From an uncultured Anaerolineae bacterium (GTDB lineage: Bacteria > Chloroflexota > Anaerolineae > Anaerolineales > Villigracilaceae), in assembly GCA_903882765.1 (NCBI GenBank), contig CAIRYE010000379.1, positions 1 to 5,101 on the forward strand: a stretch of 5,101 nucleotides of DNA, written 5' to 3'. The position numbers and the translations under genes are program-made. Under the pieces are notes generated by a model. It was not told the origin of the DNA, ran no database searches, and saw only the letters and a program-made list of their open reading frames with translations. Positions 1-5,101 of the stretch are shown piece after piece; position 1 is the first letter of the stretch, and every line of letters begins with the position of its first letter.

Positions 1-422
1 ATCGCGAGTTGTTTTTTGCGTGTTCTGATCTGCTCTTCCGAGGGTGGAATTTCTCCATTTTCATCGTAATCCTTGCGTGATACACGCGGTAAGCTATCGA
101 GTTTGGTTACGCCATCAACCAGATTAGCAACGATATCACCAAATTCTTCTTTAAGTAGTTTTAAGGAAATACCGGTATCTTCGACAGTATCGTGCAGCAA
201 CCCTGCCGCAATAACTTCCGCCGGCATGTGCAGATCGGTTAGGATCTGGGCGACTGCTACGCAATGGTTGATATATGGTTCCCCGGATTGCCTTTTTTGA
301 TCTGTATGAGCTTCCGCGGCGAGGTCATAAGCTTTTTGCACGAAGGCTTTATCACTCGCGGTAAAATATTCCGGGAGTGTTTCCATCAATTTGGTTATGG
401 CAATTGCCTGGGTTATTTTCAT
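1..422 (-). CDS. rel: Rel/SpoT-family (p)ppGpp synthetase/hydrolase, N-terminal part (gene runs off the left edge)
   Basis: Reading the minus strand from ATG at 422 gives 140 uninterrupted codons that leave the window. The protein is recognisably the HD (hydrolase) domain of a long Rel/SpoT enzyme, which degrades (p)ppGpp and, in full-length members, also makes it during the stringent response in the cytoplasm. Visible landmarks are the KRQSGEPYINH stretch at residues 43-53 with the first metal-binding His53, the LLHDTVEDT motif at 75-83 holding the HD pair (77-78) and the catalytic ED pair (81-82), and a DGVTKL segment at 103-108. Because these residues are intact, hydrolase activity is expected. 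The synthetase, TGS and ACT domains lie outside the window, so I cannot tell whether it is bifunctional. An in-frame TAG lies 12 codons upstream, so ATG 422 is the furthest possible ATG start. Its Shine-Dalgarno match is poor (only TGGA about 13 nt upstream). The gene is divergent from the uvrB cluster. Confidence 0.93.
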   Translation of the reverse strand, partial: MKITQAIAITKLMETLPEYFTASDKAFVQKAYDLAAEAHTDQKRQSGEPYINHCVAVAQILTDLHMPAEVIAAGLLHDTVEDTGISLKLLKEEFGDIVANLVDGVTKLDSLPRVSRKDYDENGEIPPSEEQIRTRKKQLA

Positions 423-462
423 AGTTGGCCGTTTCGTCCAAAAAAGATAGAACGTCTAAGAG

Positions 463-468
463 ATTATA
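463..468 (-). promoter_or_regulatory. Putative -10 box of the rel promoter
   Basis: On the minus strand this hexamer reads TATAAT, a perfect sigma-70-type -10 match, about 40 nt upstream of the rel start. The best -35 candidate is TTCAAT at an 18-bp spacing, which matches only 3 of 6 consensus positions. The predicted transcript would begin near 456 and have a leader of roughly 35 nt. The surrounding spacer is very AT-rich, so a chance match is possible. I see no equally good plus-strand promoter for the rightward cluster in the same spacer: TATAAA at 465-470 lacks any -35. Confidence 0.4.
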
Positions 469-510
469 AATTACAATTATTAAAAGATTGAATTAAAAAA
501 TTACTTATCA

Positions 511-514
511 GGAG
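511..514 (+). promoter_or_regulatory. Strong ribosome-binding site for the small membrane protein
   Basis: GGAG, within the longer match CAGGAG, sits 6 nt before the ATG at 521. It is the only clear Shine-Dalgarno sequence in the three-gene uvrB cluster. It supports the 60-codon reading frame being a genuinely translated gene rather than a chance ORF. Confidence 0.75.
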
Positions 515-520
515 TTCACT

Positions 521-703
521 ATGCAATATTCGATGTTATTAAATGAAGGCGGCGAAGCGACTTTATTGTACGCACCTTATGTATGGACATTTTTCGGAAT
601 CTTTGTCGCGTTAGTGGTTGTGGGTTGGATCGCTAAATCGATGGGCTGGTTATATGTTGAAAAAGTAGAAGAAAAGTCAAAGAAAGCAAAGAGCAGTCAC
701 TAA
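521..703 (+). CDS. Small single-span membrane protein of unknown function, upstream of uvrB
   Basis: I do not recognise this 60-residue protein. It has a short polar N-terminus, one hydrophobic helix at about residues 18-38 that is rich in aromatic residues (YVWTFFGIF, then VALVVVGW), and a highly charged tail at 45-60 with seven lysines and three glutamates. By the positive-inside rule the lysine-rich tail should be cytoplasmic and the N-terminus outside. There is no signal-peptidase-like motif, so the helix is probably a stable anchor. A strong Shine-Dalgarno precedes the start, and the stop is only 2 nt before the uvrB start, so the two genes are probably co-transcribed and translationally coupled. 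The YVW-aromatic start of the helix and the topology loosely recall the haem-export accessory protein CcmD, but no cytochrome c maturation gene is nearby, so I do not assign that name. That this is a gene is well supported; its function is unknown. Confidence 0.72.
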   Translation: MQYSMLLNEGGEATLLYAPYVWTFFGIFVALVVVGWIAKSMGWLYVEKVEEKSKKAKSSH

Positions 704-705
704 GT

Positions 706-2763
706 ATGGATTTTAAACTACAAGCACCTTTTGTTCCTACCGGCGATCAACCCGACGCGATCAAAAAATTGGTCGAGGGTCTTGGTCGTGGGTTAAAACA
801 TCAGGTGTTGTTGGGGGCTACCGGAACTGGAAAGACCTTTACCATCGCGTCCATTATTCAGCAAGTACAGCGCCCTGCGCTCATTATGGCGCATAACAAA
901 ACCTTAGCAGCTCAACTCTATTCCGAATTCAAGGACTTTTTCCCTGAAAACGCGGTAGAGTATTTTGTTTCTTATTACGATTACTACCAACCCGAGGCGT
1001 ATGTTCCCCGCAATGACTTGTTCATTGAAAAGGAAACCGAGATCAACGAAGAGATCGAACGATTACGATTGGCGGCGACAACATCACTTGTCTCCCGCAA
1101 AGATGTGATCATTATTGCTTCGGTATCATGTATTTATGGTTTGGGTAGCCCGGAGGAGTTCCTAAAGGGTTCGGTTACTATCAAAAGGGGCGAGATATAC
1201 CGCCGAAACGCTTTGCTGCGGCAATTAATTGAAAGCCAATACCAGCGTAACGATATCGACCTGAAACCCGGCACTTTCCGCGTTCGCGGCGATACGCTCG
1301 AGATCATACCGGCTTATCAGGAAAAGCGTGGCTACAAAGTAAGTTTCTTTGGCGATGAGGTGGAAGAGATCTATGATTTCAGCCCACTTACCGGCGAAGT
1401 ATTCAACGAACCGGATGAGATCAGTATTTATCCTGCAAAGCATTATCTTACCCAGGATGAAAAACTTAAAGCAGCCATCAATGATATTGAAACAGAACTC
1501 GCCACTCGAGTTGAATATTTTAAAAAAGAGAATCGGTTTATTGAGGCCCAAAGGATCGAGCAACGAGCCCGTTACGACCTGGAAATGTTAAAGGAAGTAG
1601 GCTATTGCAGTGGTATTGAAAACTACTCACGCCATCTTGATCAGCGTTCCCCCGGAACCGCTCCTTGGACCTTGATCGATTTTCTACCATCTGATTATCT
1701 ATTGATCCTCGACGAAAGCCATATGACTGTCCCACAAATTCGTGGCATGTTCAATGGCGATCAGGCTCGCAAAACTACCTTGGTGGATTATGGTTTCCGT
1801 TTGCCGAGCGCTATGGATAATAGACCCTTAAAATTTACTGAATTTGAACAGATCATGGGCCAAACCATCTACACCTCAGCCACCCCCGGCCCATACGAGC
1901 TCGGTCATGCCGAGCAGATCGCCGATCAGGTGATTCGCCCCACCGGCTTGGTAGACCCAGAAGTAGAAGTTCGGCCTACCAAAGGCCAAGTCGATGACCT
2001 GGTAGGCGAGATCAATCTGCGCACCGCGAAAAAAGAGCGGGTATTGGTTACGACTTTAACAAAAAGAATGTCAGAAGATCTTTCTGATTACTTGAAAGAA
2101 TTGGGTATAAAAGTCCATTACCTTCATAGTGAGGTCGAAACCCTCGAGCGTATCGCCATCTTGCGCGACCTGAGGTTAGGGGTGCATGATGTGATCGTTG
2201 GCATAAATCTGTTGCGCGAAGGGCTCGATCTTCCCGAAGTTTCCTTGGTAGCTATTCTCGACGCTGATAAAGAAGGTTTCTTGCGGTCCAGTACTTCACT
2301 CGTACAAACCATTGGCCGTGCGGCCCGAAACGCAAACGGTCGCGTGATCATGTATGCCGACCGCATCACTGATTCGATGAAATTTGCCCTCGACGAAACC
2401 AATCGCCGGCGCGAAAAACAGACCGCTTACAACAAAGAGCATGGCATTGTCCCTATCAGCATAACCAAGGCGATCCGCGACATCACCGATTCCCTTTCGG
2501 TAGAGGCTCGCGAGAACTTGATGAGTGTTGGTGAAGAAAAGGGAAAGTACAAAACTTCCAAGCAAAAAGCGGGAAGTGATATGAAGGAACTGGAGCATAT
2601 GGTCGTTGAAATGGAACGATCAATGAAAGAAGCCGCCAAAAACCTTGAGTTTGAAAAGGCAGCATCCTTCCGTGATGAGATCTATGAACTTAAAGCCCTC
2701 ATCGCGGATGGAACCAAGCTAACCCCGTGGGAAAAGTTGAAAGTATTCACCGACGAGAAATAA
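706..2763 (+). CDS. uvrB: UvrB, excinuclease ABC subunit B
   Basis: This is the damage-verifying helicase-like subunit of the UvrABC nucleotide excision repair system. It is loaded by UvrA onto damaged DNA and then recruits UvrC for incision. At 685 residues it is full length (the E. coli protein is about 673). Visible landmarks in order are the Walker A GATGTGKT at 37-44, the beta-hairpin that inserts between the strands with SYYDYYQPEAYVP at 89-101, the DESH box at 336-339, YTSATPG at 389-395, GINLLREGLDLPEV at 499-512, and helicase motif VI QTIGRAARN at 534-542. A C-terminal UVR domain at about 629-663 (FEKAASFRDEI core) binds UvrC. No key residue appears lost. The start is 2 nt after the upstream stop with almost no Shine-Dalgarno, implying translational coupling to the small membrane protein. 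I find no SOS box of the E. coli or Bacillus type in the upstream spacer, so damage induction is not evident from sequence. Confidence 0.98.
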   Translation: MDFKLQAPFVPTGDQPDAIKKLVEGLGRGLKHQVLLGATGTGKTFTIASIIQQVQRPALIMAHNKTLAAQLYSEFKDFFPENAVEYFVSYYDYYQPEAYVPRNDLFIEKETEINEEIERLRLAATTSLVSRKDVIIIASVSCIYGLGSPEEFLKGSVTIKRGEIYRRNALLRQLIESQYQRNDIDLKPGTFRVRGDTLEIIPAYQEKRGYKVSFFGDEVEEIYDFSPLTGEVFNEPDEISIYPAKHYLTQDEKLKAAINDIETELATRVEYFKKENRFIEAQRIEQRARYDLEMLKEVGYCSGIENYSRHLDQRSPGTAPWTLIDFLPSDYLLILDESHMTVPQIRGMFNGDQARKTTLVDYGFRLPSAMDNRPLKFTEFEQIMGQTIYTSATPGPYELGHAEQIADQVIRPTGLVDPEVEVRPTKGQVDDLVGEINLRTAKKERVLVTTLTKRMSEDLSDYLKELGIKVHYLHSEVETLERIAILRDLRLGVHDVIVGINLLREGLDLPEVSLVAILDADKEGFLRSSTSLVQTIGRAARNANGRVIMYADRITDSMKFALDETNRRREKQTAYNKEHGIVPISITKAIRDITDSLSVEARENLMSVGEEKGKYKTSKQKAGSDMKELEHMVVEMERSMKEAAKNLEFEKAASFRDEIYELKALIADGTKLTPWEKLKVFTDEK

Positions 2764-2771
2764 GCCAATTA

Positions 2772-3557
2772 ATGGAAAATATCACATCAACCGCGAATCC
2801 AAAAATAAAGTTGGTCAGATCTCTGCGAACCAAGAAATTTCGCGATGAACAAGGCCTTTTTCTAACAGAAGGTATCCACCATGTCGGCGCGGCGTTTGAG
2901 GCAGGGTGGGAGTTCGACTCTGTTTTTTATGATCCTGATCACCTTAGCAGCGTATATGGCAGAGATTTGATCGATGCGATGCTGAAAAAACAAGTCCATT
3001 GTTATTCCGTTACCCGTGAAGTGTTTGAAAGCATTGCTGAAAAAGAGAACACTATCGGAATGGTCGCTAGTGTTCATAAAAAAATAACTAGGTTAAAGGA
3101 TCTCAAAACCCAAAAACTCGTCGCTGCCATGGTCACCCCGCAAGATCCCGGCAACGTAGGTTCGCTAATGCGCACCCTAGATTCGATTGGCGGCGGTGGG
3201 CTTCTCTTAATAGATGGCGGTGTTGATCCATTTCACCCAACGCTGATACGTGCCAGCATGGGAGCATATTTTTGGAATCCAACAGTATCCGTATCTTTCG
3301 CTGAAATGGTAGCTTGGAAGGAAGAATATGGATACTCATTGATTGGTACATCCGCGAAGGGGAAAAATATGTTGAAGTACACAATTCAAGACAAGAAAAA
3401 CATCGTTCTATTTGGTTCCGAGCAAAAAGGGCTAGATCCTAACCAGATCTCCGCTTGTGATGAACTTCTCTCCATTCCTATGCAGGGTCATAACAGTTCT
3501 CTCAATATTTCGGTCGCCGCGGGAATCATTCTTTATAAAATAGCCGGACTTACCTGA
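2772..3557 (+). CDS. SpoU/TrmH-family RNA 2'-O-methyltransferase
   Basis: This predicted cytoplasmic enzyme transfers a methyl group from S-adenosylmethionine to a ribose 2'-hydroxyl in rRNA or tRNA. The exact target cannot be read from sequence; RlmB-like 23S rRNA modification is one possibility. The 261-residue protein has the N-terminal substrate-binding domain that opens ITSTANPKIKLVRSL and continues FLTEGIHHV (residues 4-38). The trefoil-knot SPOUT domain follows, with motif 1 DPGNVGSLMRT at 125-135 (catalytic-type Arg134), motif 2 FGSEQKGL at 214-221, and motif 3 IPMQGHNSSLNISVA at 235-249, which forms the AdoMet-binding knot. I chose ATG 2772 because family members begin almost directly with the ITS-NP-IK segment. 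The upstream in-frame ATG at 2727 would overlap uvrB by 37 nt, add 15 unconserved residues and lacks a good ribosome-binding site. The 8-nt gap from uvrB and a weak Shine-Dalgarno (GAG near 2755) point to coupling with uvrB. Confidence 0.93.
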   Translation: MENITSTANPKIKLVRSLRTKKFRDEQGLFLTEGIHHVGAAFEAGWEFDSVFYDPDHLSSVYGRDLIDAMLKKQVHCYSVTREVFESIAEKENTIGMVASVHKKITRLKDLKTQKLVAAMVTPQDPGNVGSLMRTLDSIGGGGLLLIDGGVDPFHPTLIRASMGAYFWNPTVSVSFAEMVAWKEEYGYSLIGTSAKGKNMLKYTIQDKKNIVLFGSEQKGLDPNQISACDELLSIPMQGHNSSLNISVAAGIILYKIAGLT

Positions 3558-3567
3558 CCAATTCTTG

Positions 3568-3573
3568 TATAAT
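3568..3573 (+). promoter_or_regulatory. Putative -10 box of the phosphofructokinase promoter
   Basis: A perfect TATAAT lies 10 nt after the methyltransferase stop and about 30 nt before the phosphofructokinase start. It is directly preceded by TTG. The sequence at a 17-bp spacing (CGGACT at 3545-3550) matches the -35 consensus at only three positions. Transcription would start near 3580 and give a leader of about 24 nt that contains the Shine-Dalgarno. It suggests the phosphofructokinase has its own promoter, although read-through from the uvrB cluster remains possible because no terminator is visible in this gap. Confidence 0.5.
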
Positions 3574-3592
3574 GTTATTAATACAGCACCTC

Positions 3593-3599
3593 GGGAGGT
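3593..3599 (+). promoter_or_regulatory. Ribosome-binding site that decides the phosphofructokinase start
   Basis: GGGAGGT lies 4 nt before ATG 3604. This is a near-ideal Shine-Dalgarno and is the main reason for preferring 3604 to the in-frame ATG at 3565. The earlier ATG has no such site, and the putative promoter TATAAT would fall inside its coding sequence. Confidence 0.85.
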
Positions 3600-3603
3600 C
3601 GTT

Positions 3604-4800
3604 ATGAAAACTGCTTCTGCTGGAGTGATCGGTATTTTAACAGGGGGTGGAGATGTACCTGGATTGAACCCCGCCATTCGCGCGGTCACGATAAGGGCGA
3701 TTAGGGAGGGTTACAAAGTAATTGGTATTCGTCGGGGGTGGGCGGGATTAACCGACATCCTACGCGATAAGAACGCGGATAATTCCAATAATTTTCAAGA
3801 ATTAACTGAAGAAGTAGTAAATAAAGCCGGCCGAACAGGTGGTACCTTTATTCACACTTCGCGCACCAACCCTAGTAAGATAAAGAAAAATGATGTGCCG
3901 GAACATCTCAGGTCAGCCTATTCCGCTGAGCGGAACGATTTGACGCCTGAAGTACTAAAAAACTTGGATTACCTTGGAATTGATACACTTATCCCAATTG
4001 GCGGTGATGATACCTTAAGTTATGGCGTGAGGTTGTACAAAGAAGGCGTGAAGGTTGTCGCCATTCCCAAAACGATGGACAATGATGTCCCGGGTACGGA
4101 TTATTGCATCGGGTTTAGCACATGCATTACCCGAACGATCGCGCTTACCAATTCCTTACGTACAACGGCTGGCTCACATGAACGATTTTTGGTGCTGGAA
4201 GTATTTGGCCGCTATGCGGGCTTTACAGCGATCCTGCCAACGATGGCAGGCGCGGCGCACCGTTGCGTCATACCCGAGTACAAATTTAACATCGAACATC
4301 TCGCTGAGCTGCTCAGCGCTGACCGCAGCCGCAACCCAAGCCGCTACTCTGTCGTGTTGGTATCTGAAGGCGCTACCTTCGAAGGTGGCGATATGATCTT
4401 CGAAAACAGTATGACCGATGCTTATGGTCACGCGAAACTTGGAGGTATCGGCGACCTTGTATCTGCCGAATTAAAGAACCAATCTCCCAAGTTCAACAAA
4501 GGACAAACAGTTGATATTTTGACGCAAAAATTGGGTTATATGGTCCGCGGTGGAGACCCCGACGCAATCGATTCGATCGTCCCAATGGCGTTTGGTAACC
4601 TTGCCTTGGATCTGGTTCTAAAAGGTGTTCATGGCCGCTTGGTTGTGTTGAAGAATGGCCGCTACGATAATATGCCGCTGGATGTAGTAACTGCCTCAAA
4701 GAAATTGGTAGATGTAAATCATTTTTATGATATCGAGCGCTACCGCCCGATCTATGAGAATTTTGAAATGAAACCGCTCTTTATCATGACTGGGGAATGA
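3604..4800 (+). CDS. pfp: 6-phosphofructokinase, predicted pyrophosphate-dependent
   Basis: This cytoplasmic glycolytic enzyme phosphorylates fructose 6-phosphate to fructose 1,6-bisphosphate. The 398-residue protein shows the PfkA fold: the donor-phosphate loop TGGGDVPGLN at 13-22, GGTFIHTSR at 79-87, GGDDT at 133-137, PKTMDND at 155-161 with catalytic Asp159, SHERFLVLEVFGR at 191-203 and RGGDPDAID at 315-323. Positions equivalent to E. coli Gly104 and Gly124 are Asp136 and Lys156. In this family that Asp/Lys pair is the established mark of pyrophosphate use, and such enzymes usually work reversibly. This is an inference by eye, and donor specificity has exceptions. The protein is longer than the roughly 320-residue E. 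coli ATP enzyme, with extra sequence at about 54-70 and 88-118. Several fructose-6-phosphate contacts are conserved (Arg194, Arg203, Arg315), whereas Met169 and His249 of E. coli correspond to Phe201 and Tyr312. ATG 3604 follows an excellent Shine-Dalgarno. An ATP-using enzyme remains possible. Confidence 0.93.
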   Translation: MKTASAGVIGILTGGGDVPGLNPAIRAVTIRAIREGYKVIGIRRGWAGLTDILRDKNADNSNNFQELTEEVVNKAGRTGGTFIHTSRTNPSKIKKNDVPEHLRSAYSAERNDLTPEVLKNLDYLGIDTLIPIGGDDTLSYGVRLYKEGVKVVAIPKTMDNDVPGTDYCIGFSTCITRTIALTNSLRTTAGSHERFLVLEVFGRYAGFTAILPTMAGAAHRCVIPEYKFNIEHLAELLSADRSRNPSRYSVVLVSEGATFEGGDMIFENSMTDAYGHAKLGGIGDLVSAELKNQSPKFNKGQTVDILTQKLGYMVRGGDPDAIDSIVPMAFGNLALDLVLKGVHGRLVVLKNGRYDNMPLDVVTASKKLVDVNHFYDIERYRPIYENFEMKPLFIMTGE

Positions 4801-4976
4801 TCGGGGTTGGGAGTACTTAGCGGTTTAATTCATTCGATTGCGAAAGGCTTGAAGGTTTTTTTGGCGTGGTGGGGAGTGCTGCGAAACGGTTATTAATAAA
4901 AATCATACAGTTAAATTTTCTAATTAAAGTATAATATTTTCGATTGTACATATTATCACAAAACCGAAGGCGAAGT
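4801..4976 (+). other. Intergenic spacer between phosphofructokinase and the right-edge gene
   Basis: This 176-bp gap changes composition sharply: the first part is G-rich, and from about 4890 it becomes strongly AT-rich. I find no convincing intrinsic terminator. The best candidate is a 4-bp stem TTCG/CGAA around an ATTG loop near 4836-4847, with a T7 run about 10 nt further on, which is too weak and too far away to call. The AT-rich right half probably holds the promoter of the next gene. No RNA gene or repeat is apparent. Confidence 0.6.
4930..4935 (+). promoter_or_regulatory. Putative -10 box for the right-edge gene
   Basis: A perfect TATAAT lies about 41 nt upstream of ATG 4977 in an AT-rich stretch. 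No good -35 hexamer occurs 16-18 bp upstream (ACAGTT at 4907-4912 is poor). AT-richness makes chance matches likely, so this is tentative. Confidence 0.35.
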
Positions 4977-5101
4977 ATGAAAATTAATTTTGGAATGTGG
5001 AAAAAAGCATCCTGGGAATTGATCAAAATGGATGACAAGGCTGAATGGGATGCACTGGACGTGTTTTCGAAGTGGTTGATCGCCACCCGCTCTGCTGTCA
5101 C
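4977..5101 (+). CDS. Start of a gene running off the right edge; possibly a UbiA-family prenyltransferase
   Basis: ATG 4977 is preceded by GAAGG with a 6-nt spacer and opens 41 codons without a stop to the window edge. The visible peptide is amphipathic and tryptophan-rich: KKASWELIKM at 9-18, EWDALDVFSKWLIATRSAV at 23-41. The ending segment W-L-I-A-T-R-S-A-V resembles the entry into the first membrane helix of UbiA-type aromatic prenyltransferases, membrane enzymes that attach isoprenoid chains to quinone, haem or chlorophyll precursors. The diagnostic aspartate-rich motifs would lie beyond the window, so the family call rests on resemblance of a short N-terminus only. That a coding sequence starts here is better supported (Shine-Dalgarno, upstream TATAAT, open frame) than its identity. 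Confidence 0.55.
   Translation, partial: MKINFGMWKKASWELIKMDDKAEWDALDVFSKWLIATRSAV

Noticed and set aside
73..491. Two overlapping plus-strand 75-codon ORFs (73-300 and 264-491)
   Set aside because: Both lie antisense to the clear Rel/SpoT HD-domain coding sequence, show no domain-like features and have no ribosome-binding sites.
521..703. Naming the small membrane protein CcmD
   Set aside because: The resemblance is limited to a YVW-aromatic helix start and topology. No cytochrome c maturation genes are in view, and such short helices look alike by chance.
1225..2665. Several antisense and out-of-frame ORFs inside uvrB
   Set aside because: They are shadows of a fully conserved coding sequence, without motifs, ribosome-binding sites or plausible starts.
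2727..2771. Longer methyltransferase start at 2727
   Set aside because: It would overlap uvrB by 37 nt and add 15 residues not typical of the family. The conserved N-terminus begins just after ATG 2772.
4833..4862. Intrinsic terminator after the phosphofructokinase
   Set aside because: The only stem is 4 bp (TTCG/CGAA) and the T-run is separated from it by about 10 nt, which does not meet the usual pattern of a GC-rich hairpin directly followed by T's.
4817..5101. Minus-strand ORF of 94 codons at the right edge
   Set aside because: It covers the AT-rich spacer and the antisense of the gene at 4977. Its peptide has no recognisable motif, and the plus-strand frame has a better start and ribosome-binding site.
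1..5101. CRISPR arrays, tRNA/rRNA genes, insertion sequences, inverted terminal repeats or attachment sites
   Set aside because: Reading both strands I found no regularly spaced repeats, cloverleaf-like sequence, transposase or flanking repeats.

Overview
The window looks like an ordinary chromosomal segment of a free-living bacterium with moderate GC content. Five genes are read in one direction and one, at the left edge, is divergent. I see no mobile-element, phage, CRISPR, tRNA or rRNA signature. The combination of a long-type Rel protein, a phosphofructokinase with pyrophosphate-type residues, and a C-terminal fragment-free start resembling a UbiA prenyltransferase makes me think of Chloroflexota (Anaerolineae-like). 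This is an impression from protein style, not a demonstrated assignment.

Left edge (1-422, minus strand): the first 140 codons of a Rel/SpoT-type (p)ppGpp enzyme, covering most of its HD hydrolase domain. A 98-bp AT-rich divergent spacer (423-520) follows. It carries a minus-strand -10 box for rel and a strong Shine-Dalgarno sequence for the rightward genes.

Centre (521-3557, plus strand): a tight three-gene cluster. It holds a 60-residue single-span membrane protein of unknown function, then uvrB (nucleotide excision repair helicase) after 2 nt, then a SpoU/TrmH-family RNA 2'-O-methyltransferase after 8 nt. The close spacing and weak ribosome-binding sites of the second and third genes suggest one transcript with translational coupling.

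Right part (3558-5101, plus strand): a phosphofructokinase with its own TATAAT box and a strong Shine-Dalgarno sequence. Its Asp136/Lys156 pair predicts pyrophosphate rather than ATP as phosphoryl donor. A 176-bp AT-rich spacer follows, then the first 41 codons of another gene, tentatively a UbiA-family prenyltransferase, running off the right edge.

The genes cover unrelated housekeeping jobs (stringent response, DNA repair, RNA modification, glycolysis, possibly quinone or lipid synthesis). I do not find an obviously new multi-gene system. The most interesting items are the unidentified small membrane protein coupled to uvrB and the divergent substrate pocket of the phosphofructokinase.
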